Assembly: GCA_902492935.1 (NCBI GenBank) | Contig: CABUNJ010000020.1 | Span: 1 to 47,425 of the forward strand | DNA from: an uncultured Collinsella sp. | Lineage (GTDB): Bacteria; Actinomycetota; Coriobacteriia; Coriobacteriales; Coriobacteriaceae | DNA: 47,425 nt | Direction: 5' to 3' | Shown: one piece after another, positions 28,720-37,379 of the stretch | Numbering within the stretch: the first letter of the stretch is position 1 | Layout: each line of letters opens with the position of its first letter | Notes under the pieces: model-generated | Databases searched by the model: none | The model's input: the letters and a program-made list of their open reading frames with translations, nothing else | Told to the model about the DNA's origin: nothing | Translations under genes and position numbers: made by a program

Positions 28720-31590
28720 ATGAGTCGCCGCAACACCGAGCTGCTCTTGCTCATCGCCTCGGCGTTCCCCGTCATCCTGCTGTATGCGATGTACGTGCTC
28801 ACCGCGGGCGCTGCCATCTCCTTTGAGACGCTCGCCGTACCGATCGGCCTCTTTGCCGCCTTTGCCGCGGCCCACATTGCCGTGCGCATCTTGGCGCCCG
28901 GTGCCGACCCCGCCATCCTGCCCATTGTCTTTGTGCTTTCGGGCATCGGTATCACGTTCGTGACGCGTCTCGCACCCGCTCTCGCGATCTCACAGCTCAT
29001 CATCCTGTTTGTCTCGGTGGCCCTGATGGTGGGAACGCTCGCACTGGCCAAAAACCTCGACGTAGTCATGCGCTACAAGTACACCTTTGGCATTATCGGC
29101 ATCATCCTGCTGATGCTGCCCATCTTTATCGGCACCACGATCTCGGGCTCCAAACTGTGGATTCGCATCGCGGGCTTTACCATCCAGCCTGGCGAGTTCG
29201 CCAAGGTCTTTATCGTGCTATTCCTGGCCGGGTACCTGGCCGAGAACCGCGAGCTGCTCTCCATCTCCAACCGCAAGATCCTGGGCTTTAAGATCCCTCG
29301 CCTGCGACTGCTGCTGCCGCTGTTTGCCGTGTGGGGTGTGTGCCTGCTCGTCGTCGTCTTCGAACGCGATCTGGGTTCGGCCGTGCTGTTCTACACCATC
29401 TTCTTGCTGATGCTCTACGTTGCCACGGGGCGCTTTTCGTATGTCGTTATCGGCCTTGCGCTCTTAGCCGTCGGAGCCGTGGGCGCCTACAAGTTCCTAT
29501 CGCACGTTCAGGTGCGCTTCCAAGTTTGGGTCGATCCGTTTAAGGACGCCCAGGGCCAGGGCTACCAAATCGTCCAGTCGCTCTTCTCGCTCGCCGATGG
29601 CGGTCTGGTCGGTGTTGGCATCGGCAACGGCATGGCCAACAACATCCCTGTCGTCGAGTCCGACTTTATCTTCTCGGCTATCGGCGAGGAGATGGGCCTT
29701 TTGGGCGGCGGCGCCGTGCTCATCCTGTTTATGCTCTTTGCCGTTCGCGGCCTGACCACGGCTGCCCGCGCTAAATCCGACCTCGCTGCCTTTAGCGCCA
29801 CGGGCCTTACGGCCGCCATCAGCTTCCAGGCCTTCTTGATCGTTGGCGGCGTAACCCGCCTGATCCCGCTGACCGGCGTCACCCTGCCCTTTATGAGCCA
29901 GGGCGGCTCCTCTCTGCTGGCGAGCTTTATCATCGTCGCGCTCCTGCTGCGCGCCGGTGACGAGGCGACCGGACGCGAGGCCGAGCTTACCGGCACCGGC
30001 ACCACGGCCGCCATCACCGATGATCAGGTCGCATCTGCCGCCGCCCCGACGGGCACGCGCTTTGCCACCTCGTCTTCCTACGGCAGTGGCAGCCATTCCG
30101 TCGGCTCGCGCATGCGCCGTCGCCTGCTCGACACACCTGAATCCGGTGTGCTCGGCCGCGTGGCGCTCGCCAACCGTCTAACCCGCGCGGTGCTCGCCTT
30201 TACGGCGCTGTTCGCCATCCTTATCGGCAACCTCACCTATGTCCAGGTCATCAAGGCCAAGGACTATCAGGACATGCCGACCAACAACCACACCATCGCC
30301 CGCTCCAAGTACATCCAGCGCGGTTCCATCATCACGTCCGACGGCGTGACGCTGGCCGAGTCGCTGCAGCAGGAGGACGGCACCTACGTACGCTCCTACC
30401 CCAACGGCAACCTGGCAGCGCACGTGGTTGGCTACGTGAGCCAGCAGTATGGCACCACCGCCATCGAGAGCGTCATGAACGACACGCTCACCGGTTCTAA
30501 GGACTACTCCAGCTGGAACAACGCCATCGCGTCGCTCGCGGGCCAGACCCAGCCGGGCAACACCGCCAAGCTCACCATCGACTCGCGCATCCAGACGGCT
30601 GCTGAGCAGGCGCTCAAGGGCTTTAAGGGCGCTGTGGTGGTCATCGACCCGCGTACCGGCGCGGTGCTCGCATGTGCCAGCTCGCCCACCTACGACAACA
30701 CCAACATCGATGCCCTGCTGCAGACGGGCGACGGCGAGGACGGCTCCATGTACAATCGCGCCATGGACGCGCTGTACACGCCGGGCTCAACGTTTAAGGT
30801 CGTTACGCTTTCCGCGGCACTCGAGACCGGTACCGCCAGCCTTACCAGCACCTACCAGGCGCCCGGCTCCATGGACATCGGCAACGCACCGGTCACCAAC
30901 TATGCCAACGAGAGCTACGGCACCATCAGCCTGCAGCAGGCCTTTGCCGTGTCCTCCAACGTCGTCTTCGGCCAGGTGGCAAACGAAGTTGGCGCAAACA
31001 CGCTCGTGCAGTTTGCCAACGCCTTTGGCTACGGCCAAAAGCTCGGCCAGGACCTGACCTCCGCCGCCTCCATCATGGCCGACCCGTCGCTCATGACCGA
31101 GTGGGAGACCGCCTGGGCCGGTGCCGGCCAGCCTGTCGGCATGGACCACACGCCCGGCCCGCAGACCACCGTCATGCAAAACGCCGTGATTGCCGCCGCC
31201 ATCGCTAACAGCGGCGTGGTCATGGACCCGTACTTTGTAGCCCAGGTACTCGCCCCGGACGGAACCGTGGTCAAGACCACGCAGTCCCGCTCGCTGGGTC
31301 AGGCCGTCAGCTCCGCCACGGCCGACCAGGTCAAGCAGGCCATGCTTGCCGTCGTCCAGTCCGGCACCGGCACCGATGCCCAAATCCCCGGCGTCAAGGT
31401 CGCCGGCAAGACCGGCTCGGCCGAGACTGGCGGCACCAACGTCAATTCGATGTTCGTTGGCTTTGCACCTTATGATTCACCCACAGTCGCCATCTCGGTG
31501 GCCTTAGAGGATTACGACAAGCATGACGTCAAGGCCGCCAAGATCGCCGGCATCGTCCTGACCGCGGCGCTTGCCGCACAGGGAGCGTGA
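28720..31590 (+). CDS. SEDS (FtsW/RodA) - class B penicillin-binding protein fusion
   Basis: A 956-aa single polypeptide joining the two halves of a peptidoglycan synthase. Residues 1-415 are a polytopic SEDS glycosyltransferase of the FtsW/RodA family (VESDFIFSAIGEEMG, TLPFMSQGGSSLL). A Ser/Thr/Gly linker (about 415-485) leads to a membrane helix (487-510) and then a class B PBP (PbpA-like). The transpeptidase motifs are S690-T-F-K693, S745-S-N747 and K897-T-G899. The frame is open throughout with no stop or second ribosome site at the junction. The start is ATG 28720 with GGGAG 8 nt upstream. In most actinobacteria rodA and pbpA are separate adjacent genes here, so this is a fusion of neighbours. 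The product should polymerise and cross-link the wall in one chain. Confidence 0.93.
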   Translation: MSRRNTELLLLIASAFPVILLYAMYVLTAGAAISFETLAVPIGLFAAFAAAHIAVRILAPGADPAILPIVFVLSGIGITFVTRLAPALAISQLIILFVSVALMVGTLALAKNLDVVMRYKYTFGIIGIILLMLPIFIGTTISGSKLWIRIAGFTIQPGEFAKVFIVLFLAGYLAENRELLSISNRKILGFKIPRLRLLLPLFAVWGVCLLVVVFERDLGSAVLFYTIFLLMLYVATGRFSYVVIGLALLAVGAVGAYKFLSHVQVRFQVWVDPFKDAQGQGYQIVQSLFSLADGGLVGVGIGNGMANNIPVVESDFIFSAIGEEMGLLGGGAVLILFMLFAVRGLTTAARAKSDLAAFSATGLTAAISFQAFLIVGGVTRLIPLTGVTLPFMSQGGSSLLASFIIVALLLRAGDEATGREAELTGTGTTAAITDDQVASAAAPTGTRFATSSSYGSGSHSVGSRMRRRLLDTPESGVLGRVALANRLTRAVLAFTALFAILIGNLTYVQVIKAKDYQDMPTNNHTIARSKYIQRGSIITSDGVTLAESLQQEDGTYVRSYPNGNLAAHVVGYVSQQYGTTAIESVMNDTLTGSKDYSSWNNAIASLAGQTQPGNTAKLTIDSRIQTAAEQALKGFKGAVVVIDPRTGAVLACASSPTYDNTNIDALLQTGDGEDGSMYNRAMDALYTPGSTFKVVTLSAALETGTASLTSTYQAPGSMDIGNAPVTNYANESYGTISLQQAFAVSSNVVFGQVANEVGANTLVQFANAFGYGQKLGQDLTSAASIMADPSLMTEWETAWAGAGQPVGMDHTPGPQTTVMQNAVIAAAIANSGVVMDPYFVAQVLAPDGTVVKTTQSRSLGQAVSSATADQVKQAMLAVVQSGTGTDAQIPGVKVAGKTGSAETGGTNVNSMFVGFAPYDSPTVAISVALEDYDKHDVKAAKIAGIVLTAALAAQGA

Positions 31591-31722
31591 TGCCCATGAT
31601 CGAATCGGACACCCGAGGCGCGCCGCGGCCGAAGAGTTAGCGGCAACGCGCCACACGGCCCCAGCGGCCACATCGTAGGTACTACACACATCGTTGAGCG
31701 AATAGTTATGTTAGGAGCAGGA

Positions 31723-33690
31723 ATGGAACAGAGGGTCCTCGGGGGAAGATACCTCCTCAAGGATAAGGTGGGGACAGGCGGCATGGCGACCGTCTACCGT
31801 GCACAGGACCAGGTCCTCGACCGCACGGTAGCCGTCAAGATTATGCTGCCGCAGTATGCTGGCGACACAACCTTCGCCGCACGCTTTAAGCAGGAGGCCC
31901 AGGCAGCAGCCGGTCTCTCCTCCCCCTATATCGTGGGCGTCTACGATTGGGGCAAGGACGGCGACACCTATTACATCGTCATGGAGTACCTGCGCGGCAC
32001 CGACCTTAAGAGCGGCATCAAGAGCCACGGCGCCCTCGACCCCAAGAAGGTCGCCCAGATCGGCTCGCAGATCAGCTCCGCGCTTTCGGTCGCCCACAAG
32101 CACGAGATCATCCACCGCGACATTAAGCCGCAGAACATCATGGTGCTGCCCGACGGCAACATCAAGGTGATGGACTTTGGCATCGCGCGCGCCAAGAACA
32201 GCCACCTCACGCAAGACAACAACGTGCTGGGAACCGCTCACTACGTCAGCCCCGAGCAGACCCGCGGTCAGGACCTCGGCCCCACCTCGGATATCTACTC
32301 GCTGGGCGTCGTGATGTACGAGTGCGCCACCGGCCGCGTTCCCTTTGACGGTGACGACGCTATCTCGGTCGCACTCAAGCAGGTCAACGAGCTGCCTATT
32401 CCGCCGAGCCAGATCAACTCCGGTGTCGACGCCGACCTTGAACGCATCATCCTCAAGTGCATGGAGAAAGACCCGGCAAACCGCTTCCAGACCGCCGACG
32501 AGCTGCGTCAGGTGCTCAACAGCTACCTGTCGGGCCGTGCCGTCAACGTCTCGGAGCCCACGCGCATCATCGGTGCCCCCGGTGAGCTGGGCGCCACCAA
32601 GACTCGCGAGCTTTCCGATCAGACGCGCGCCATGGTGCGTCCCGTTTCGGGCGTGAGCGGCCAGAATACCGCCCGTAGCTCGGTTTCGGGCTCTACCGGC
32701 TCCTACGAGGTCGAAAAGCCCAAATCCAACAAGAATAAGATCATCGCCGCCGTGGTAGCAGCCGTTGCCGTCATCGCCATCGTGGTGGCCTTTGCCACAG
32801 GACTCTTTGGCGGCGAGCAGGTCACCGTGCCCGATGTGCTGGGCAAGGACCAGCAGACTGCCGTCGAGCTGATCAAGGAAGCCGGCCTCGAGGTCGGCAC
32901 CATCGACCAAAGCTACAACGACGATGTCGACGAGGGCAAGGTCGCCGAGCAGACGCCCAACGGCAACACCAAGAAGGCCAAGGGCACCAAGGTGAACCTG
33001 GTAATCTCCAAGGGCCCCAAGCCCTCCGAGAAGGTTGAGGTTCCCCGGCTTGTCGGCCTGACCAAGGACCAGGCAGAAGCCGCGCTGGCAAGCGTTGGCC
33101 TGAAGGGCAACGCCTCCGAGGAGGCCAACGAGGCCGATGAGGGCCAGGTCTTTGAGCAGGGCACCGAAGCCGGTAAGGAAGTCGCGAAGGGCACGACCAT
33201 CTCGTACAAGGTCTCGAGCGGCCCGGATACCACGTCCGTCCCCGACCTGACCGACATGACCGAGGCCCAAGCACGCAACGCCCTCGATATGGCAGGCTTT
33301 GGCGTCGACGTGAGCTACCAGGAGAACGACTCGGTTGCCGAAGGCACCGTGATCAGCTGGAACCCCAGCGGCAAGCAGAAGCCCGGCGCCACGATTACCG
33401 TCGTCATTGCCAAGAAGTCCGGCAAGGCCAGTGTTCCGGGCAACCTGTACGGCAAGAGCATCTCCGCCGCCGTCACCGCGCTCAACAACGCCGGTTTCTA
33501 TAACATTGGCTTCTGTGACCAGAACGGCAATCCCGTAAGCGGTAACGAGGATGCCACCGTTACAGGCGTCTCCCCCACCGGCAAGCAGTCCACCGACAGC
33601 ACGATTACGCTGACGGTCGCACTTTCTGGTTCGGGCTCGGGCTCGGGCACGGGCACGGGCACGGGCGACGATTCCGGTACGACCAACTAG
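31723..33690 (+). CDS. PASTA-domain Ser/Thr protein kinase (PknB/StkP type)
   Basis: A 655-aa receptor kinase. The cytoplasmic kinase domain (about 8-270) has GTGGMATVY, Lys39, HRD131-133 (IIHRDIKPQNIM) and DFG151-153, all intact. A juxtamembrane linker precedes one membrane helix (about 340-362), and four extracellular PASTA repeats (from about 367) end in a Gly/Ser/Thr-rich tail. PASTA domains bind muropeptides or lipid II and couple wall state to kinase activity. The start is ATG 31723, chosen because AGGAG (31712-31716) fits it; an ATG at 31708 has no site. It is the last gene of the operon, 132 nt after the SEDS-PBP gene. The large reading frame on the opposite strand is a shadow. Confidence 0.96.
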   Translation: MEQRVLGGRYLLKDKVGTGGMATVYRAQDQVLDRTVAVKIMLPQYAGDTTFAARFKQEAQAAAGLSSPYIVGVYDWGKDGDTYYIVMEYLRGTDLKSGIKSHGALDPKKVAQIGSQISSALSVAHKHEIIHRDIKPQNIMVLPDGNIKVMDFGIARAKNSHLTQDNNVLGTAHYVSPEQTRGQDLGPTSDIYSLGVVMYECATGRVPFDGDDAISVALKQVNELPIPPSQINSGVDADLERIILKCMEKDPANRFQTADELRQVLNSYLSGRAVNVSEPTRIIGAPGELGATKTRELSDQTRAMVRPVSGVSGQNTARSSVSGSTGSYEVEKPKSNKNKIIAAVVAAVAVIAIVVAFATGLFGGEQVTVPDVLGKDQQTAVELIKEAGLEVGTIDQSYNDDVDEGKVAEQTPNGNTKKAKGTKVNLVISKGPKPSEKVEVPRLVGLTKDQAEAALASVGLKGNASEEANEADEGQVFEQGTEAGKEVAKGTTISYKVSSGPDTTSVPDLTDMTEAQARNALDMAGFGVDVSYQENDSVAEGTVISWNPSGKQKPGATITVVIAKKSGKASVPGNLYGKSISAAVTALNNAGFYNIGFCDQNGNPVSGNEDATVTGVSPTGKQSTDSTITLTVALSGSGSGSGTGTGTGDDSGTTN

Positions 33691-33742
33691 TCGCCACCTC
33701 ACCGCTCATTACGGCTCTCGCCGCAAACATATTCGCTCACAG

Positions 33743-33778
33743 GCGCCCGCTTGCTCCCCCAGCAAGCGGGCGCTTCGT
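33743..33778 (+). terminator. Terminator of the kinase/division operon
   Basis: Perfect 12-bp arms GCGCCCGCTTGC/GCAAGCGGGCGC (33743-33754 and 33762-33773) with a 7-nt loop are followed by TTCGTTTTT. It lies 53 nt after the PASTA kinase stop and is the strongest intrinsic terminator in the window. Confidence 0.95.
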
Positions 33779-33794
33779 TTTTGACATGGCATGA

Positions 33795-33991
33795 ACCAGA
33801 AGAGCCCGGCACCGTAGCGGTACCGGACTCGATATTCCTCTGGTGCCCCCGGGCGGATTCGAAAACTCCCCCCGCGGGGAAATTGGTGACGCGGGTGTCG
33901 ACGGCTCGAATCCGGCCTTTAGACCAGAAGAGCCCGGCACCGTAGCGATACCGGGCTCGATATTCCTCTGGTGCCCCCGGGCGGATTCGAA
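33795..33991. repeat. Tandem tRNA-tail/terminator duplication left of the mobile element
   Basis: A 69-bp unit occurs twice, at 33795-33863 and 33923-33991, with 2 mismatches. Read on the minus strand, each unit holds the last 22 or so nt of a tRNA (TTCGAATCC...CACCA) followed by a GAGCCCGG/CCGGGCTC hairpin that serves as the tRNA terminator. Between them, 33891-33917 on the plus strand is a 27-nt inverted copy (25 matches) of the tRNA T-arm region. This is the scar expected after repeated insertion and loss at one tRNA site. Confidence 0.85.
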
Positions 33992-34014
33992 CCGTCGACA
34001 CCCGCTTTAGGAGA
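33968..34014. repeat. Left attachment site (47-bp direct repeat)
   Basis: Identical over 47 bp to 47371-47417. It carries a tRNA-Arg 3' segment from part of the anticodon loop to the CCA end (minus strand) but diverges at the anticodon stem, so it is not a functional tRNA. The chromosomal tRNA terminator hairpin (33930-33958) remains on its outer side. Confidence 0.93.
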
Positions 34015-34205
34015 TATGATTTAATGCTACCCCCTACCATGCACCAAGCATCATTGAACACCATATAACCGCAGATAAACATAGCAGTTTGTGTCTTTTA
34101 GCTCTGATAGCTGCGCCTACGCTTTTACAAACATATTACTAACGGTTTTAGCTAAACTGAACTCAATGAATTGTTGAAAACTCTTCAAAGAAACGGAGTG
34201 CAAAG

Positions 34206-35453
34206 ATGCTAGAACAACCACTCATTAGCGGAAGAGGCACGTGTTGGAAAGACAAGAGGTCGCCTAACACCTATCGCTATTATTTTTCACTTGGAATCAA
34301 GGATCCTAAGACGGGGCGCTACAAACGATCCCCAACTTATACGGTTCACTGCAAGACTAAAACAGAAGCAAAGGCTGCAATGCAGGCTAAGCTGGCAGAA
34401 ATCAACTCTTCTGGCGCGGTCTCTAAAACTAAAAAGCCAACTTTACTTGCGTCCTACTGCTGGGCCTTTCATGAAAATAGGGACACTGAGCTTGCGCCAA
34501 CGAGCTATGAAAGAGAAGCGTACGATTGCAGGCATATCGAAGACCTATTCGGTCCGTTTCAGACAATTGAGGGGCTGACTCCCGATCTAATCGAAGAAAC
34601 ATATGCCGAAGCTCGTCGTGCGGAAAAATACAAGCCATCGGAGCTTGTGCGGATCAACGCGAAGTTGCGTCAAATTCTGTCGAATGCAGTCGCGAAGCGG
34701 ATAATTGACCGAAACCCCTGTGCCACTGTTCATGTTCGCAGGCCACGCAACAAAAGGGAATCGCTAACAATCGACCAAGTTGCTGCCCTATGCACACACC
34801 TTCAACACATTGAGCTCACCGCCGAAGCTGTCGGTACGCTAGTACTAGTGTATACGGGTATGCGAAAAGGCGAGATGCTTGGTCTCGAATGGCGCGATTG
34901 GGACCCTGTCAATAAAACTTTGAAAATTGACAGGCAGTACACCAACGACCATGAATTGAGGGCACCAAAGTCACAAGAAAGCCAACGCAAAATCCCCGTT
35001 GGAGAAACCTTGACCGAACGTCTTCAATCATGGTCAGCCAAACAAAAAAAGTTCCTGGCCTCTTTGGGACTGTCTCAGACTGGCAGCACACCCATCATTA
35101 GTGATATTGCCGTCGAACAGGGAGTCCCTACTGTCTGCCACATGAAGAATTACATCTACAACCATTGGTTTCGCGATTTCGCAGTTAGCTGCAATCTTGG
35201 AATCTATGAGCCGAACGATTCAACTGGTGGAAAACTATATAAGGGAATCTGCCCGCATCAGCTCAGGCATTGTGTCAGCACTTTTATGCTGGCGAACGGA
35301 TCAGATATTAGAAGCGTGCAGGGCATTCTTGGCCACGCAGACCCCAATATCACCCTCAAAACGTATACAAGCCTCGTTCAACAATCAGAAATAAAAGCAG
35401 TTAAAGGATACGAAGACTTAATCAACGTCCATATACAAAGAAGCGAGCAATAG
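34206..35453 (+). CDS. Tyrosine recombinase (integrase) of the element
   Basis: A 415-aa site-specific recombinase that inserts and excises the element at the tRNA gene. The N-terminal 70 residues are an arm-binding/AP2-like region (SPNTYRYYFSLGIKDPKTGR), 75-175 is the SAM-like core-binding domain, and 185-400 is the catalytic domain with Arg220 (GMRKGEM), His351/Arg354 (HQLRH), His377 (LGHAD) and nucleophile Tyr387 (LKTYTS). All catalytic residues are intact. The start is preceded by GGAG at 7 nt. It lies 191 nt inside attL and reads inward. Codon use is AT-richer than the chromosome, in line with transfer. Closest in style to Tn916-type and other Gram-positive IME integrases. Confidence 0.95.
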   Translation: MLEQPLISGRGTCWKDKRSPNTYRYYFSLGIKDPKTGRYKRSPTYTVHCKTKTEAKAAMQAKLAEINSSGAVSKTKKPTLLASYCWAFHENRDTELAPTSYEREAYDCRHIEDLFGPFQTIEGLTPDLIEETYAEARRAEKYKPSELVRINAKLRQILSNAVAKRIIDRNPCATVHVRRPRNKRESLTIDQVAALCTHLQHIELTAEAVGTLVLVYTGMRKGEMLGLEWRDWDPVNKTLKIDRQYTNDHELRAPKSQESQRKIPVGETLTERLQSWSAKQKKFLASLGLSQTGSTPIISDIAVEQGVPTVCHMKNYIYNHWFRDFAVSCNLGIYEPNDSTGGKLYKGICPHQLRHCVSTFMLANGSDIRSVQGILGHADPNITLKTYTSLVQQSEIKAVKGYEDLINVHIQRSEQ

Positions 35454-35671
35454 TTTGTTTTTTATTCATCGTTTCATCCATAATATTACGGTACTATAAT
35501 ACCGTTTCCGCAGGTAGATGCTATATTTGATTGACATTTAATGGGTTTTATTACATGCTAAAGCTGTCAGATGGCTACGCATGTAGTCATAAAAACCGGC
35601 CCCCCAAGTGCTTATGAACCTGGTAAGTCTTACAAGCACAGGGAGGGCCCTCATTGAAAGGATAGCTCATC
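35454..35671 (+). promoter_or_regulatory. Promoter, operator and structured leader of the xis/HTH genes
   Basis: A good -10 TATAAT (35495-35500) sits in the centre of an inverted repeat ACGGTA-N6-TACCGT (35488-35505), so a repressor bound there would block it. The transcript would carry a leader of about 165 nt. That leader contains a stem made of GGCCC/GGGCC (35598-35602 and 35645-35649), GTGCTT/AAGCAC (35608-35613 and 35634-35639) and an inner GTAAG/CTTAC, ending 22 nt before the start codon. No known riboswitch class is recognised. The -35 (TTTCAT) is weak. Confidence 0.6.
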
Positions 35672-35917
35672 ATGGCTACTCCAAAGATTAGCACTCAGGC
35701 GTCCACACCGACTTTCCCTACTGGTACCGTTCAGTGCGATCGGTTGCTCCGCGTTAACGATATCCGCGAAATCACTGGCTGGAGCGAAAACACCGCGCGC
35801 AAGTTTATGCGTGAATCCGGCAAGCTCATCCAAATCCATCGCTCGAATTACATGCTTGAGAGCTCGTTTTACGAGCTTTTCAAGCAGCTTGAAGGTCATA
35901 CGGCCCACCTTGACTAG
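35672..35917 (+). CDS. Excisionase-like small HTH DNA-binding protein
   Basis: An 81-aa protein. After a Thr/Pro-rich N-terminus, residues 25-70 form a helix-turn-helix of the excisionase/MerR-like type: LRVNDIREITGWSENTARKF followed by a small wing. It starts at ATG 35672 with AAAGGA upstream. Size, position after the integrase and position in an IME fit a recombination directionality factor, although a plain transcription regulator cannot be excluded. The next gene follows 9 nt later, so they form an operon. Confidence 0.68.
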   Translation: MATPKISTQASTPTFPTGTVQCDRLLRVNDIREITGWSENTARKFMRESGKLIQIHRSNYMLESSFYELFKQLEGHTAHLD

Positions 35918-35926
35918 GTGGTAAAC

Positions 35927-36313
35927 ATGAGCGAGCTGCCGTCGATTTCCGACAAATATCGCGATGATGTTAATGAGCAACGAAAGATTAAATGGAAAAT
36001 GGATAAAGCTAATTTTATTTCAGTGCCCGAGTGGGCGTGCTGCGTCACCACCGTCGCTGCCGAGCGCCTCATCCTCGGCCTTGTATGGAAGTTTGGAAAG
36101 CCTTCCACAAACAAAAAAGCCATGGGCTTTTACGCAAAAAGCAAATGGATTGAGGAGCATTACCACCTGAGCAAGAACACGATTTCCCGCGCCCACACCT
36201 CTTTGAAGGATAAGAGGTACATTCAAAAAGCGGGTGACGGCAGCTGGATGCTTAATTACGCTGCAATCTACCGCGCCGCGATCGAAAACGGCTGGGAGCC
36301 TCCGAAATCTTAA
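35927..36313 (+). CDS. Winged-helix protein (plasmid/phage replication-type HTH)
   Basis: A 128-aa protein. A basic N-terminal part (DKYRDDVNEQRKIKWKMDKA) is followed by a helical region and a winged helix at about 70-115 (GFYAKSKWIEEHYHLSKNTI with a basic wing). The pattern resembles HTH_36-type domains found in replisome-organiser and plasmid regulatory proteins. The start at 35927 has AGGTGG 5 nt upstream; a GTG three codons earlier lies within that site. It is the second gene of the xis operon and the transcript ends at 36398-36462. It may control replication or expression of the excised circle; no catalytic domain is present. Confidence 0.6.
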   Translation: MSELPSISDKYRDDVNEQRKIKWKMDKANFISVPEWACCVTTVAAERLILGLVWKFGKPSTNKKAMGFYAKSKWIEEHYHLSKNTISRAHTSLKDKRYIQKAGDGSWMLNYAAIYRAAIENGWEPPKS

Positions 36314-36774
36314 GCCCACAAACCGACTATCGAGGTCGTGAGAGTCGGCCACCGTCAGGGTTCCCACAAGAACATGCCGCGGATGTAAAATAAAACAGGG
36401 TCGAACCGAAACAGTTCCCGGACAATTGGCGTCCGGCCAGACACTTCGATTCGACCCTTTTTCATGCCCGCATCTAAAACAATCCCATAATCATTCTCGA
36501 CATCTTTAACGCCATCACTCTCCCGCCACCAACACGTCGTAGGTGCCATTTTCAACGAATCGATGCGGCCGTCCATTCATGGTCTTTAAGGCACGTGATA
36601 CCATGAAAACGTGCGGTATTTCTCCAATCGAAAACCTGCGTGAACGCATGACTTGAGACGCCTTTTTAGAACTCACCGATCGCAGGACGACTACAAATCA
36701 ACAGCGGCCGCGTATTTGTTCCCAGCCGTACGGCGTGGCGGAGCCATGCCCATTGTTGATTGGAGTGTCGCACC
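36314..36774. other. Gap between the xis operon and the coiled-coil gene
   Basis: About 460 bases without a supported gene. It contains the terminator at 36398-36462, a pair of interleaved 6-bp inverted repeats at 36578-36614 (CATGGT/ACCATG and GCACGT/ACGTGC) that could fold as an H-type pseudoknot, and presumably the promoter of the coiled-coil gene. A minus-strand reading frame at 36355-36576 lacks a ribosome site and runs through the terminator, so I do not call it. Confidence 0.35.
36398..36462 (+). terminator. Terminator of the xis/HTH operon
   Basis: An outer stem GGGTCGAA-x-CGAA (36398-36410) pairs with TTCG-x-TTCGACCC (36445-36457). An inner CGGAC/GTCCG stem lies between, and TTTTTC follows on the plus strand. 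It is 85 nt after the winged-helix gene. Confidence 0.75.
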
Positions 36775-37350
36775 ATGGCAGACGAGAGAAAAATCAGGGA
36801 GACCTACGGTTACGGCATTAAGCCCGTCCTCGATAAGGCCGCCGAGCGGATCGAGGCGAGGTGGCGGGAGAAGCTGCTGCGCGAGACCGCCGACCTCAAG
36901 ACCGAGAACGAGCTGCTCAGGGCCCAGCTCGACGAATTCAACCTCAAGCTCGCCGAGGCCACGGATCGGAATGAAAAGATTGAGGCCGACTGCAGTGAGC
37001 GGATTGCCTTTATAGAGGAGAAGTTCGAGCTCGATACCGCGAGCCTCGAACTCGAGAACAACGAGCTCCACGCCGCGAGCGTCAGGTACCTCGCCGATGC
37101 CAGGGAGCTCAACAGACAGGTCGTCCAGCTCCATGCCGAGGCTGAGGCCATGGTCGATGAGATCGAGCGTCTGCGCGGCGAGCGTGACGCCGCATTGAAA
37201 GCCCAGCCCGAGCTGAACGATGCGCTCCTAGCCCAGCGCGACCTGATGACCGAGGTCGCCGCCCTCAAGGACCGCCTCGCCGCCTCCGAGCAGCGGGCGG
37301 CCGTGGCCGAGACTAAGGTCGAGGTCATGACCCAGATGAGGGGTGAGTAG
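36775..37350 (+). CDS. Coiled-coil protein of the element
   Basis: A 191-aa protein that is almost entirely heptad-repeat coiled coil from residue 20 on (ETADLKTENELLRAQLDEFN, LRGERDAALKAQPELNDALL), rich in Glu, Leu, Ala and Arg, with no signal or membrane segment. The first 20 residues (RKIRETYGYGIKPVLDKAAE) may form a small separate module. The start is ATG 36775 with GGAG 9 nt upstream. KfrA-like plasmid proteins and mobilization accessory proteins have similar shapes, but I see no convincing DNA-binding domain, so no function is assigned. It ends 30 nt before the 37380-37420 palindrome and is convergent with the phosphoesterase operon. Confidence 0.72.
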   Translation: MADERKIRETYGYGIKPVLDKAAERIEARWREKLLRETADLKTENELLRAQLDEFNLKLAEATDRNEKIEADCSERIAFIEEKFELDTASLELENNELHAASVRYLADARELNRQVVQLHAEAEAMVDEIERLRGERDAALKAQPELNDALLAQRDLMTEVAALKDRLAASEQRAAVAETKVEVMTQMRGE

Positions 37351-37379
37351 CCCCGCGCTCCTCCTGTCAGGCTGCTGAT

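Noticed and set aside
31711..33702. A 663-codon minus-strand frame opposite the PASTA kinase
   Set aside because: Same cause: codon-phase shadow of a GC-rich gene, no ribosome site and no recognisable domain.
33968..34014. A second tRNA-Arg gene at the left end of the element
   Set aside because: Only the 3' part is present; the anticodon stem diverges after the repeat, so it is an att duplicate, not a tRNA gene.
36355..36576. A 73-codon minus-strand frame after the winged-helix gene
   Set aside because: It runs through a plus-strand terminator hairpin and has no ribosome site or known domain.
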